64,000 nucleotides of DNA, from NCBI RefSeq assembly GCF_018070345.1, contig NZ_JAGPXX010000027.1, forward strand, positions 1 to 64,000. The letters run 5' to 3'. The notes under the pieces were generated by a model. It was not told the origin of the DNA. It saw nothing but the letters and a program-made list of their open reading frames with translations, and did not search any database. The position numbers and the translations under genes were made by a program. This stretch comes from Streptomyces sp. F63. Its GTDB lineage: Bacteria > Actinomycetota > Actinomycetes > Streptomycetales > Streptomycetaceae. Positions 25,317 to 34,695 of this stretch are shown here, piece by piece. The stretch's first letter is position 1; each line of letters opens with the position of its first letter.

Positions 25317-25503
25317 CGCCGTCCCTCATGCCACGCCGCGGTACGGCCCGCGGGGCCACCGAGGCCCCGGTGCCGCCCCTGCCGCTTCCGGGTCCCTGAT
25401 CCTTCGCCCCCATGCCCTTTCTACCCGCCCAAGCCCGGGAATCCCGGCAGCGGCCGGTGGCGCGCGTCACGGACACGGCCCGGGAAGGAGCCCGGCAACG
25501 GGA

Positions 25504-25557
25504 CTGCCCGGCACGCGGGTTCGGCACCGGGCCACACCGCAGCTCCGTGCCGGGCAG
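25504..25557. terminator. Inverted repeat downstream of mfd
   Basis: Perfect 12-bp arms CTGCCCGGCACG (25504-25515) and CGTGCCGGGCAG (25546-25557) with a 30-nt loop, about 25 bp beyond the mfd stop. The long loop makes the terminator call moderate. Confidence 0.5.
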
Positions 25558-25582
25558 CTCCGCCGTCACGGAAGCGCGGCCC

Positions 25583-28500
25583 TCAGGACAGCACCGTCGT
25601 CAGGAACTCCCCCGTCCACGCGAGCAGTTCACGGCCGGTCAGCGGCTTGCCGCCGATCCGGGCCGTCGCCGGGCGCGGTACCAGGACCTGCTGCGTGGCC
25701 GGTTTGATCACCGCGCGGGGGTGGAGCCGCTTCAGCCGCAGCTCCTGCGACTCCCGCAGCTCCACCGGGCCGAAGCGGATGCTGGAGCCCTGGAGCGTGA
25801 TGTCCGTGACCCCGCAGGAGCGGGCGAGCATCCGCAGGCCGGCGACCAGCAGCAGGTTCTCCACCGGCTCCGGAAGCTTTCCGTACCGGTCCGTCAGCTC
25901 CTCGCGGACGGCGGCGATGTCCTCCTCGGAGTTGGCGGAGGCGATCGCCCGGTACGCCTGGAGGCGCAGCCGCTCGCCGGGCGCGTAGTCGTGCGGGACG
26001 TGGGCGTCCACCGGCAGCTCGATCTTGACCTCCAGCGGCGGCTCCTCCTCCACACCGCCCTCCAGGGAGGCGCGGTAGTCGGCGACGGCCTCACCCACCA
26101 TCCGCACGTACAGGTCGAAGCCGACGCCCGCGATGTGCCCGGACTGCTCACCGCCGAGGAGGTTGCCCGCGCCGCGGATCTCCAGGTCCTTCATGGCGAC
26201 GTACATCCCGGCGCCCATCTCGGTGTGCTGCGCGATGGTCGCCAGCCGCTCGTGGGCGGTCTCGGTGAGCGGCTTCTCCGGCGGGTAGAGGAAGTAGGCG
26301 TAGCCGCGCTCGCGGCTGCGGCCGACGCGGCCGCGCAACTGGTGGAGCTGGGAGAGGCCGAAGGTGTCGGCGCGCTCCACGATGAGGGTGTTGGCGTTGG
26401 CGATGTCGATGCCCGACTCGACGATCGTCGTGGACACGAGCACGTCGAACTTCTTCTCCCAGAAGTCGACCACGACCTGCTCCAGCGCGGACTCCGACAT
26501 CTGGCCGTGCGCGGTGGCGATCCGCGCCTCGGGCACCGCCTCGCGCAGCCGCGCGGCCGCCCGGTCGATGGACTCCACCCGGTTGTGGATGTAGAACACC
26601 TGGCCCTCGCGGAGCAGTTCGCGGCGGATGGCGGCGCCGATCTGCTTGGTGTCGTACGGGCCGACGAAAGTGAGGACCGGGTGCCGCTCCTCCGGCGGGG
26701 TGGTGATCGTGGACATCTCGCGAATGCCGGTGACGGCCATCTCCAGAGTGCGCGGGATGGGCGTCGCGGACATGGTCAGCACGTCGACGTTGGCGCGGAG
26801 CTTCTTCAGCTGCTCCTTGTGCTCGACGCCGAAGCGCTGCTCCTCGTCGACGATGACGAGCCCGAGGTTCTTGAACTTCGTCTCGGAGGAGAACAGCCGG
26901 TGGGTGCCGATGACGATGTCGACGGAGCCCTCCCGCATCCCCTCCAGCACGGCCTTCGCCTCGGCGTCGGTCTGGAAGCGGGACAGCGCCTTCACCGTGA
27001 CCGGGAAGGCGGCGTAGCGCTCGGTGAAGGTGCCCATGTGCTGCTGCACCAGCAGGGTCGTGGGCACGAGCACCGCGACCTGCTTGCCGTCCTGGACGGC
27101 CTTGAAGGCGGCCCGGACCGCGATCTCCGTCTTGCCGTAGCCCACATCGCCGCAGATCAGCCGGTCCATCGGGACCGACTTCTCCATGTCCTCCTTGACC
27201 TCGGCGATGGTGGTGAGCTGGTCGGGGGTCTCCGCGTACGGGAAGGCGTCCTCCAGCTCCCGCTGCCAGGGGGTGTCGGGGCCGAAGGTGTGGCCGGGGG
27301 CGGCCATCCGGGCCGAGTAGAGCCGGATGAGGTCGGCGGCGATCTCCTTGACGGCCTTCTTGGCGCGGGCCTTCGTCTTCGTCCAGTCGGCGCCGCCGAG
27401 CCGGTGCAGCGTGGGGGCCTCGCCGCCGACGTACTTGGTGACCTGCTCCAGCTGGTCGGTGGGGATGTAGAGGCGGTCTCCGGGCTGGCCGCGCTTCGCG
27501 GGGGCGTACTCCACCAGCAGGTACTCGCGGGTGGCGCCCTGGACGGTGCGCTGCACCATCTCCAGATAGCGGCCGACGCCGTGCTGTTCGTGGACGATGT
27601 AGTCGCCCGCCTCCAGGGTCAGCGGGTCGATGGTCTTGCGGCGGCGGGCCGGCATCCGGGCGCCGTCCTTGCCGGCGGTCTTCTGGCCGGTGAGGTCCGT
27701 CTCGGTGAGCACGGCCAGTTTGAGGCCGGGGTCGGTGAAGCCCTGGTCGAGGGTGCCGCAGGCGACGTGGACGACCGACGGGGCGATCGCCCCCGGTCCG
27801 TCGCCCAGCCCGTCCGCCAGCCGGGCGGGGATGCCCTCGCCGCTCAGCACCTCGGCCATCCGGGCCGCCGTGCCGTGGCCCTCGGTGAGGTAGACGGCGC
27901 GCCAGCCGTCGGCCAGCCAGCCCTTGGTGTCGGCCAGCGCGCGGGCGGTGTCGCCGCGGTAGCTCTCGGCGGCGCGCAGGCCCAGCTTGACGGTGTCCCC
28001 GCCGGCCTCCTCGTCGGCGGCGAAGGGGCTGACCGACCACCAGGGCATCCCGAGCTCCCGGGCCCGCTCCCGGACCTCGGCGATGCTGCGCAGGGAGGCC
28101 GCGCCGACGTCGATGGGCGCCTCGCCGGTGTCCGCCATGGCGGTGGCCGCCCAGGACGCCTGGAGGAACTCCTGGCTGGTGGCGACGAGATCGGCCGCGC
28201 GGGTGCGGACCCGCTCCGGGTCGCAGACGACCGCCATGCTGCCCTCGGGGAGGACGTCGACCAGCAGTTCCATCGCGTCGACCAGGACCGGCGCCAGGGA
28301 CTCCATGCCCTCCACCGCGATCCCCTCGGCGATCTTCCCGAGGAGCTCGCCCAGCTCCGGGCGGGCTTCGGCGAGCTCCGCGGCCCGCCGCCGGACGTCC
28401 TCGGTGAGCAGCAGCTCGCGGCAGGGGGGTGCCCACAGGCCGTGCTCGGCGACCTCCAGGGAGCGCTGGTCGGCGACCTTGAAGTAGCGGATCTCCTCGG

Positions 28501-29128
28501 CCTCGTCGCCCCAGAACTCCACCCGCAGGGGGTGCTCCTCGGTGGGCGGGAAGACATCGAGGATGCCGCCGCGGACGGCGAAGTCACCGCGCTTCTCGAC
28601 CAGTTCGACCCGGGCGTACGCGGCGGCGGACAGCGCCTCGGTGATCTCGGCCAGATCGGCGCTCTCCCCCTGCCGCAGGCTGACCGGCTCCAGCTCCCCG
28701 AGCCCCTTGACCTGCGGCTGGAGCACGGAGCGCACGGGGGCGACGACGACCTTCACGGGCCCCGCGGACGGGTCGTCGGCCGAGGGATGGGTGAGGCGGC
28801 GCAGCACGGCCAGGCGGCGGCCGACGGTGTCGGAGCGGGGCGAGAGCCGCTCGTGCGGCAGCGTCTCCCAGGACGGGTACTCCACGACCTCGTCCGGCGG
28901 CAGCAGGCAGCGCAGGGCGGCGGCCAGGTCCTCGGCCTCGCGGCCGGTGGCGGTCACGGCCAGCACGGTGCGCCCGGCGTCCCGGGCGAGGGCCGCCACG
29001 GCGAAGGGGCGGGCGGCCGGGGGGCCGACGAGATCGACGTGCGGACGCCGGCCGTCGGAGGCGGACCGCACCGCTTCGGCGAGCGCGGGGTCGCGGACGA
29101 CGGCGTCGAGCAGACCGTGCAGGCTCAT
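25583..29128 (-). CDS. mfd: Transcription-repair coupling factor
   Basis: A 1181-residue DNA translocase that removes RNA polymerase stalled at lesions and recruits UvrA. The N-terminal UvrB-like module covers about 1-350, the RNA polymerase-binding domain about 490-580 (YIVHEQHGVGRYLEM), and the RecG-like motor follows. Walker A is GDVGYGKTE (about 658-666), the helicase box is DEEQRFGVEHKE (about 758), and motif VI with the TRG region is GRVGRSRERGYAYFLYPP. The C-terminal regulatory domain includes LRLQAYRAIASANSEED. The start ATG gives MSLHGLLDAVV, the usual N-terminus; longer frames enter non-coding sequence. It appears to be a single-gene unit. Confidence 0.96.
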   Translation of the reverse strand: MSLHGLLDAVVRDPALAEAVRSASDGRRPHVDLVGPPAARPFAVAALARDAGRTVLAVTATGREAEDLAAALRCLLPPDEVVEYPSWETLPHERLSPRSDTVGRRLAVLRRLTHPSADDPSAGPVKVVVAPVRSVLQPQVKGLGELEPVSLRQGESADLAEITEALSAAAYARVELVEKRGDFAVRGGILDVFPPTEEHPLRVEFWGDEAEEIRYFKVADQRSLEVAEHGLWAPPCRELLLTEDVRRRAAELAEARPELGELLGKIAEGIAVEGMESLAPVLVDAMELLVDVLPEGSMAVVCDPERVRTRAADLVATSQEFLQASWAATAMADTGEAPIDVGAASLRSIAEVRERARELGMPWWSVSPFAADEEAGGDTVKLGLRAAESYRGDTARALADTKGWLADGWRAVYLTEGHGTAARMAEVLSGEGIPARLADGLGDGPGAIAPSVVHVACGTLDQGFTDPGLKLAVLTETDLTGQKTAGKDGARMPARRRKTIDPLTLEAGDYIVHEQHGVGRYLEMVQRTVQGATREYLLVEYAPAKRGQPGDRLYIPTDQLEQVTKYVGGEAPTLHRLGGADWTKTKARAKKAVKEIAADLIRLYSARMAAPGHTFGPDTPWQRELEDAFPYAETPDQLTTIAEVKEDMEKSVPMDRLICGDVGYGKTEIAVRAAFKAVQDGKQVAVLVPTTLLVQQHMGTFTERYAAFPVTVKALSRFQTDAEAKAVLEGMREGSVDIVIGTHRLFSSETKFKNLGLVIVDEEQRFGVEHKEQLKKLRANVDVLTMSATPIPRTLEMAVTGIREMSTITTPPEERHPVLTFVGPYDTKQIGAAIRRELLREGQVFYIHNRVESIDRAAARLREAVPEARIATAHGQMSESALEQVVVDFWEKKFDVLVSTTIVESGIDIANANTLIVERADTFGLSQLHQLRGRVGRSRERGYAYFLYPPEKPLTETAHERLATIAQHTEMGAGMYVAMKDLEIRGAGNLLGGEQSGHIAGVGFDLYVRMVGEAVADYRASLEGGVEEEPPLEVKIELPVDAHVPHDYAPGERLRLQAYRAIASANSEEDIAAVREELTDRYGKLPEPVENLLLVAGLRMLARSCGVTDITLQGSSIRFGPVELRESQELRLKRLHPRAVIKPATQQVLVPRPATARIGGKPLTGRELLAWTGEFLTTVLS

Positions 29129-29305
29129 GGGGGCTCTTTCCGTCCCGGGAGGAGATGGGCAACGCGAAGGGCCCGGCACATCGCCGCTGCCGGTTGGGTA
29201 CGGGCGGGCGGACGGTCCGGGTGAGGCTCTCAGCCTACGTCGCCGCACGGACAGCCGTGGCCGCGCGGTGGCGGGGGCGGGGGCGGGGTGGACACACCGG
29301 GCCGC

Positions 29306-29326
29306 ATGGCACCACAATGGCGCCAT
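29306..29326 (+). promoter_or_regulatory. Double palindrome over the antitoxin start (candidate operator)
   Basis: ATGGCGCCAT at 29317-29326 is a perfect 10-bp palindrome. An imperfect copy ATGGCACCAC lies at 29306-29315, exactly 11 bp (one turn) upstream. The pair overlaps the antitoxin ATG (29325), which lacks a good ribosome binding site. Ribbon-helix-helix antitoxins bind such paired short palindromes, so autoregulation is likely. Confidence 0.5.
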
Positions 29327-29555
29327 GAAGCGGATCAATCTCCGGGATGTTCCCGACGAGACGTACCAGACGCTCGTCCGATGCGCCGAGGCCAACCGCC
29401 AGTCCCTCAACGCTTTCGTCGTCGACCAGCTGGAGGACCTCGCCAAGACCGCGAACCTGACCACCTTTCTGGACCTCTACGAGCCCCCCGCGGGCACCGG
29501 CATCAGCATCGAGGACGCCGTGGACGCCGTGCGCGCCGCGCGGGAGAAGGAGTGA
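29325..29555 (+). CDS. FitA/VapB-type ribbon-helix-helix antitoxin
   Basis: A 76-residue protein. The N-terminal ribbon-helix-helix domain (about 1-45) starts with the beta strand KRINLRDVPDETYQTL followed by two helices. The C-terminal part (about 50-76, FLDLYEPPAGTGISIEDAVD) is the usual extended toxin-wrapping segment. The family binds its own promoter and neutralises a PIN toxin. The stop overlaps the toxin GTG (GTGA), giving coupled translation. The ATG lacks a good Shine-Dalgarno sequence, and the candidate operator overlaps it. Confidence 0.85.
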   Translation: MKRINLRDVPDETYQTLVRCAEANRQSLNAFVVDQLEDLAKTANLTTFLDLYEPPAGTGISIEDAVDAVRAAREKE

Positions 29556-29953
29556 GCCTCGCCATCGTGGACGCCTCCGTCCTCACCTCCTTCTACGCCG
29601 CGGACGACCACCGGCACGGAAAAATCAGGTCCCGGCTCGCGGCCGGCGACGCCCTGTACGCACCCGCGCACATCGACGCGGAGGTGGTGTCGGCACTGCG
29701 CGGCATGGCCCGGAAGGACAGGGAGCTGGAGACCGCCGTGCCCGCGGCACTGCGCCACCTCGCCGCGTTCCCGATCCGCCGCGTCCCCGTGTCGCGCCTC
29801 TTCGAGAGAATCTGGGAACTCCGCGGGAACGTCACCGCCTACGACGCCGCCTACGTCGCCTTGGCGGAGCAACTGGGCGGCCCGTTGATCACCTGCGACG
29901 CGAAACTCGCCGGCGCGGGCGGGACGCACTGCGTCTTCGACGTGATCGCCTGA
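29552..29953 (+). CDS. PIN-domain toxin (VapC/FitB-like ribonuclease)
   Basis: A 133-residue PIN-domain protein, predicted to be a Mg-dependent endoribonuclease. The acidic triad is visible: Asp7 (AIVDASVL), Glu43 (HIDAEVVSAL) and the Asp residues in AYDAAYVALAE and ITCDAKL. The GTG start overlaps the antitoxin stop, and AGAAGGAG in the end of the antitoxin gene can serve as ribosome binding site. Typical VapC targets are tRNA or rRNA; the target here is unknown. The gene converges on a small secreted-protein gene with a strong terminator between them. Confidence 0.87.
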   Translation: MSLAIVDASVLTSFYAADDHRHGKIRSRLAAGDALYAPAHIDAEVVSALRGMARKDRELETAVPAALRHLAAFPIRRVPVSRLFERIWELRGNVTAYDAAYVALAEQLGGPLITCDAKLAGAGGTHCVFDVIA

Positions 29954-30004
29954 TCCTCCCGGAAGCCGGACCACCGTCACGGGCGGGGTGGTGTGCGAAG
30001 AGCT

Positions 30005-30039
30005 CCGGCCCCGGACACCACTGGGGCGTCCGGGGCCGG
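30005..30039. terminator. Strong bidirectional terminator
   Basis: Perfect 12-bp stem (CCGGCCCCGGAC / GTCCGGGGCCGG) with an 11-nt loop between two convergent genes. Confidence 0.75.
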
Positions 30040-30118
30040 GGGCCGTGCTCTGCCGGGTCATGACCGCCGCCGGGGCGGCGGAGCGGCCGCCGGCGTGCGC
30101 GCGCCGGCCGGGGCCGCG

Positions 30119-30535
30119 TCAGTAGCGGTGGGCGTAGGCGCAGATCGCGTAGACGCTGATGCCGACGGTGCTGTAGTCGTTCTGCCGGCCCAGGCCGATC
30201 CAGCCGCGGCCGTCCTCGGTCGGGAAGCTGCCGACCAGGATCGCGTCCGCGCCCCGGGCCTCGGCACCGCCGCCGAGGACCCGCTTGCCGCGCGGGCACT
30301 CGGCGACGCGGCGCTGGAAGTTGGGCACGTTCTCGTTGGGCAGTTCGACGATCTCCCAGCCGCGCACCCCGCGGTACCAGTGCGGGTTCTCCGCTCCGGC
30401 CCGGTCCGCCGCGCCGGCCCGTTCTTCCGCGACCTCCGCGCGGTCGTCGGCGCCGGCCTGGCCGGCCGCCCAGCCGCCGCCCGCCAGCAGGGCCAGCGCC
30501 AGCGCTCCCGCGCTGAACATCCGCTTCTTGCGCAT
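30119..30535 (-). CDS. Small secreted protein of unknown function
   Basis: A 138-residue exported protein. The N-terminus MRKKRMFSAGALALALLAGGG is a signal peptide with cleavage near residue 28. A charged Ala/Glu/Arg/Asp spacer follows (about 29-52), then a folded part with WYRGVRGWEIVELPNENVPNF, a Cys in AECPRGKRVLGGGAE, GRGWIGLGRQN and a final YAICAYAHRY. Two cysteines could form a disulphide. The core resembles small Streptomyces exported hypothetical proteins with a CPxGKxVLGGG motif. The ATG is chosen for the ribosome binding site GAAGGGAG six bases upstream. I see no functional clue. Confidence 0.72.
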   Translation of the reverse strand: MRKKRMFSAGALALALLAGGGWAAGQAGADDRAEVAEERAGAADRAGAENPHWYRGVRGWEIVELPNENVPNFQRRVAECPRGKRVLGGGAEARGADAILVGSFPTEDGRGWIGLGRQNDYSTVGISVYAICAYAHRY

Positions 30536-30749
30536 CCTGTGCTCCCTTCGATGACCGGTGTCCACCGGTGGGGCCGGGCCCTGGTGCGGGGCCGCGGGCG
30601 CCCAGTATCAAAACGGGACGATGCTCAACACACGGATGACACGGGGAAGAAGAGACAAAGCACCCATAAGCAACGTTCTTCATAAGAGCTGAGAGCAGGG
30701 TGGGCCGGCAGCGCCGGCGGGGGCGGAAACGGCGGAGCCGGAGAGGACG

Positions 30750-30788
30750 GAGCGGGCCCCGGACCACCCAGGGGTCCGGGGCCCGCTC
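30750..30788 (-). terminator. Strong terminator of the FtsX-type ABC operon
   Basis: Perfect 16-bp stem (GAGCGGGCCCCGGACC and its complement) with a 7-nt loop, 21 bp beyond the permease stop. Confidence 0.75.
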
Positions 30789-30809
30789 CGCTCCGGGCGG
30801 CCGCGCACA

Positions 30810-33374
30810 CTACTCCGTGGCGATGGCGTTCAGCACGTTCATCCGCCCGGCCCGGAACGCCGGGACCAGGGCCGCGATCAGTCCGACCAGCGCCGAGCCG
30901 AAGAACACGGTGATGATCGTCGGCCAGGGGATCTCCAGCACGCCCAGGCCCTCCAGGGACAGCAGCTGCTGGGTCGCCGCACCCCAGGCCATGCCCAGGC
31001 CGAGGCCGAGGCCCGCGCCGAAGAGGGCGATGACGACCGACTCCAGGCGGATCATGCGGCGCAGCTGGCGCCGGGAGAGACCGATGGCCCGCAGCAGGCC
31101 GATCTCCCGGGTGCGTTCGACGACCGACAGGGCGAGGGTGTTCACCACACCCAGGACGGCCACGATGATCGCCAGGGCGAGAAGCCCGTAGACCATGTTG
31201 AGCAGCTGGCCGATCTGGTCCCGCAGGGTCTCCTTGTAGTCGGCCTGGTCCCGCACGTTGTACTGCGGATAGTCCTTCAGGCTGTCCTTGAGGGCGGCGT
31301 ACGCCTCGTCGGCCTTGCCCTCCTCCGCCTTGCCGAACATGATCATGTTCGCCGGCATCTCCCCCTCGGGGAGGTACCGCTCCACGGTGGCGATGTTGAC
31401 GTACAGCGCGCCCTGGTCGACCGAGGTGTCCTGGGTGGTGATCGCCGCCACCTCCAGTTCCGCGGTCTTCCCGCCGACGAAGGCCGCGGTGACGGTGTCC
31501 CCGAGCCCGATGCCGTGGTCCTTCGCGAAGTCCTCCGGGACGGACAGGGAGTCTTCCCCGTACGCGGCGGAGAGCTCGCCCTCCACGGTCTCGACCCGCA
31601 GGTCCTCGGCGTAGGTCGGGTCGGCGGCGGTCAGACCGGTCTCGGTCTTCTTCCCGTCCGGCGTCGACAGTTCGACGCTGACGGACTTGTAGTCCGTGAC
31701 GTGGGCCAGGCCGGGAGTGGCCTTGACCGCCTTCTCCGCCTCCGGGGTGATCAGCTGGCCGGTGTCGGAGCCGATGATGAAGTCCGCCCCGACCGACTTG
31801 TCGAGCTGTTCCTCGGCGGAGGCCACCATCGAGGAGCCGACCACCGACAGGCCCGCCACCAGCGCCAGGCCGATCATCAGCGCGGCGGCCGTGGCGCCCG
31901 TACGGCGCGGGTTGCGCAGCGCGTTCCGCTCGGCCATCCGCCCCACCGGCCCGAACACCCGCAGGACGACCGCACCGAGCACCCGCACCACGCCGCCGGC
32001 CAGCACCGGTCCGATCACCACGAAACCGACGAGGCTGAACACGATGCCCAGGGAGAGGAACCGCGCCCCCTCGCCCGCCTGGTCCGCCCGCGCGGCGAGC
32101 ACGAGCCCGGCCGCGCCGATGCCCGTCAGGACCAGCCCCACCACGGCCCGCACCCGGCCCGTGCGGCCGTCGGCGGGGGTGCCCGCGTCCCGCAGGGCGG
32201 CCATCGGCGAGACCTTCCCGGCCCGCCGGGCCGGGAGGTAGGCGGCGACGACGGTGACGACGACGCCGAGCGCCAGGCCGACCAGGGGCGTGGCCGGCTT
32301 GACGGTCAGGTCGGAGGTGTCGAGGTTCATCCCGACCATGCCCATGAGTTCCATCAGGCCGACGGCGATCCCGATGCCCGCGCCGATCCCCAGCAGCGAG
32401 CCGATCAGGCCCAGCAGCAGCGCCTCGATGAGCACGGACCGGTTGACCTGCCTGCGGCTGGCCCCGATGGCGCGCATCAGGCCGATCTCGCGGGTCCGCT
32501 GGGCGACCAGCATGGAGAAGGTGTTGACGATCAGGAAGATGCCGACCAGGACGGAGATCCCGGCGAAGCCCAGCAGCGCGTACTTCATGAAGTCGAGGAA
32601 GCCGCCGATCTGCTCCGCGGCCGAATCGGCCACCTCGTCCTGCGTCTGCACCTCGAAGCCGCCGCCCAGTTCGGCGACGACGTCCTTCTTGAGCTGCTCG
32701 TCGGTCACGCCCTCGGCCGCGGTGAGCAGCACCTGGCTGACCCGGTCGGTGGAGCCGAGGAGTTTCTCCTGGGCGGTGGGGTGGTCGAAGAAGACCAGCG
32801 CGGCACCGGGGTTGGTGGCGGTGAACTTCGCGACGCCGCTGATCTCCGCCTCGGTGGTGCCCCGGAAGGAGATGACCTTGACCGCGTCGCCGATCTCCAG
32901 CTTCTTCTGGTCGGCGGTGTCGGCGTCGACGAGGATCTCGGCCGGACCGCGCGGCGCGCGGCCGGAGACGAGCTCCATCGCCTTCTCCTCCTCGGGCCCC
33001 CAGTCGGTGGCGATGGTGGGGGCGCCGGTGCTCGGCGAGAGGCTGTCGCCCTGGTCGTCGACGAGGGTGACGCGCTCGTCGTAGACGTCCACGAGCGCCT
33101 TCTCCACGCCGTCCAGCTTCTCCAGGCGGGCCGCCGTGGCCTCGGGGATGGCGGGCGCCTTACCGGTCTGCTGGGCGTTCTCCTCCGTCTTCGCCGAGAC
33201 CGTGACGTCCGAGGCGGTCGCGGAGAACAGCTTGTCGAAGGTGGTGTTCATGGTGTCGGTGAAGACGAGGGTGCCGCAGACGAACGCCACCGACAGCAGC
33301 ACCGCGATGGCGGAGAGCACCATCCGTCCCTTGTGCGCGAGGAAGTTGCGCAGGGAGGTCTTGAGGACGGTCAT
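30810..33374 (-). CDS. FtsX/MacB-like ABC transporter permease
   Basis: An 854-residue permease with two FtsX domains and large outer loops. The first helix is at about 17-38 (MVLSAIAVLLSVAFVCG). A MacB-type periplasmic core domain precedes the first FtsX core (about 265-400, GISVLVGIFLIVNTFSMLV and the motif TREIGLMRAIGASRRQV). A second outer domain leads to the second FtsX core (about 735-850, TREIGLLRAIGLSRRQLRRM). The repeated TREIGLxRAIG motif is the coupling helix that contacts the ATPase. Starts GTG and ATG lie one codon apart; the ATG overlaps the ATPase stop by one base. In Streptomyces such pairs export lipoproteins or resist cell-wall antibiotics. The substrate is unknown. Confidence 0.92.
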   Translation of the reverse strand: MTVLKTSLRNFLAHKGRMVLSAIAVLLSVAFVCGTLVFTDTMNTTFDKLFSATASDVTVSAKTEENAQQTGKAPAIPEATAARLEKLDGVEKALVDVYDERVTLVDDQGDSLSPSTGAPTIATDWGPEEEKAMELVSGRAPRGPAEILVDADTADQKKLEIGDAVKVISFRGTTEAEISGVAKFTATNPGAALVFFDHPTAQEKLLGSTDRVSQVLLTAAEGVTDEQLKKDVVAELGGGFEVQTQDEVADSAAEQIGGFLDFMKYALLGFAGISVLVGIFLIVNTFSMLVAQRTREIGLMRAIGASRRQVNRSVLIEALLLGLIGSLLGIGAGIGIAVGLMELMGMVGMNLDTSDLTVKPATPLVGLALGVVVTVVAAYLPARRAGKVSPMAALRDAGTPADGRTGRVRAVVGLVLTGIGAAGLVLAARADQAGEGARFLSLGIVFSLVGFVVIGPVLAGGVVRVLGAVVLRVFGPVGRMAERNALRNPRRTGATAAALMIGLALVAGLSVVGSSMVASAEEQLDKSVGADFIIGSDTGQLITPEAEKAVKATPGLAHVTDYKSVSVELSTPDGKKTETGLTAADPTYAEDLRVETVEGELSAAYGEDSLSVPEDFAKDHGIGLGDTVTAAFVGGKTAELEVAAITTQDTSVDQGALYVNIATVERYLPEGEMPANMIMFGKAEEGKADEAYAALKDSLKDYPQYNVRDQADYKETLRDQIGQLLNMVYGLLALAIIVAVLGVVNTLALSVVERTREIGLLRAIGLSRRQLRRMIRLESVVIALFGAGLGLGLGMAWGAATQQLLSLEGLGVLEIPWPTIITVFFGSALVGLIAALVPAFRAGRMNVLNAIATE

Positions 33375-34204
33375 CACGCGCTCCCGCGGGCGGACGGGGC
33401 GTGGCCGGGCACCGCGTGGCCGGGGGCGTCGTCCGCCGAGAGGCTGAGCATCCGCTCCAGGACCCGCTCGGCCGTCGGGTCCGGCATGTCGTCGACGATG
33501 CGGCCGTCGGCGAGGTAGAGGACCCGGTCGGCGTAGGCCGCGGCCACCGGGTCGTGGGTGACCATCACGATCGTCTGGCCCAGCTCGTCCACGGAGCGGC
33601 GCAGGAAGCCCAGCACCTCGGCGCCGGCCCGGGAGTCGAGGTTGCCGGTCGGCTCGTCACCGAAGATGATCTCCGGGCGGGCGGCCAGGGCCCGCGCCAC
33701 CGCCACCCGCTGCTGCTGGCCGCCGGACAGCTCGGTCGGCCGGTGCTTCAGCCGGTCTCCCAGGCCGACGGTCTCCACGACCCGCTCCAGCCACCCCCGC
33801 TCGGGTTTGCGGCCCGCTATGTCCATGGGGAGGGTGATGTTCTCCAGGGCGTTGAGCGTGGGCAGCAGGTTGAACGCCTGGAAGATGAAACCGACCCGGT
33901 CGCGGCGCAGTTGCGTGAGCTTCTTGTCCTTGAGGCCGGTGATCTGCGTGCCGCCGAGGTGGATCTCCCCGGCGGTGACGGTGTCCAGCCCGGCCAGGCA
34001 GTGCATCAGCGTCGACTTGCCGGAGCCGGAGGGGCCCATGATCGCGGTGAGGCGGCCGCGGTCGATGTCCACGTCCACCCCGTCCAGCGCCAGCACCCGG
34101 GTCTCCCCGGAGCCGTACGCCTTGACGACCTTGCGGGCGCGCGCGGCGACGACCGTATGTCCTCCGCTGCCCCCGGTCCTGGGATTCGATACAGCCGTTG
34201 TCAC
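33374..34204 (-). CDS. ABC transporter ATP-binding protein (MacB/LolD type)
   Basis: A 276-residue ATPase partner of the FtsX permease. Walker A GPSGSGKST (about 57-65), Q-loop FIFQAFNLLP, signature LSGGQQQR, Walker B IIFGDEPTGNLD and the H-loop THD are all intact. The LPTLNALENI region is typical of the MacB/LolD group. The C-terminal 25 residues are low complexity. The start GTG has a strong ribosome binding site (GAGGAGA). The stop overlaps the permease start, so the transporter is made in balance. The 491-bp divergent spacer upstream holds its promoter. Confidence 0.93.
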   Translation of the reverse strand: MTTAVSNPRTGGSGGHTVVAARARKVVKAYGSGETRVLALDGVDVDIDRGRLTAIMGPSGSGKSTLMHCLAGLDTVTAGEIHLGGTQITGLKDKKLTQLRRDRVGFIFQAFNLLPTLNALENITLPMDIAGRKPERGWLERVVETVGLGDRLKHRPTELSGGQQQRVAVARALAARPEIIFGDEPTGNLDSRAGAEVLGFLRRSVDELGQTIVMVTHDPVAAAYADRVLYLADGRIVDDMPDPTAERVLERMLSLSADDAPGHAVPGHAPSARGSA

Positions 34205-34695
34205 GGTATGTCTCCTCAGTCGTTACGAAGGGTTCCGGGGCCGCCGCGGGTCCTGGACGATCGGCGGTCCGCTGGCCCGGCGCCGCGGTTCCGGTGGTCC
34301 CGGCGGCCCCCCGCCGCCGGGCTCGGACGGTGCCGCGCCGGCCGGCCGCCACCAGCCTGCCGCCCCGGTCCGTCCGGCACGATGGGGTGAGGCGCCGTTC
34401 CCACGGTGGGGCCGGCCCCACCCCCGGGATCGGGGCCGCCCCCGCACCGCAGCCCACACTAGGCAGGGGGCGGCCCGCCCCTCGTCCTCCGGCGGTACGA
34501 AACCGCTCCTCCCGAGCGTACGGATCTCCCCCTAGGGGCCTCCCCCGGGCGGAGGAGCCACCCGCCCGCACCGGCCGCACCCGAGACCGCCGCCCCGGAC
34601 CCCGGCACCTCCACCACCAGCCGGGATACCGCTTTCCCCGGGCCTGGCGGACATGAAAGTGTGCGTCGTACACGGACTTCGCGGGAGGAGGCACC
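34205..34695. other. Divergent region between the ABC operon and the MFS gene
   Basis: 491 bp. Near the MFS side is an imperfect palindrome at 34659-34673. On the minus side, a CCCCTAGGGG palindrome (near 34530-34540) and a small hairpin CGGT-TTCGT-ACCG (34490s) lie where the ABC promoter should be; a -10-like TAGTGT lies near 34457. Apart from these, I see no gene. Confidence 0.45.
34659..34673 (+). promoter_or_regulatory. Imperfect palindrome upstream of the MFS pump (candidate operator)
   Basis: GTGTGCGTCGTACAC reads nearly the same on both strands (11 of 15 positions, arms GTGT and ACAC). It lies 22 bp before the MFS ATG. TetR- or MarR-type regulators of efflux pumps bind such sites, but no regulator gene lies nearby. 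Confidence 0.4.
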
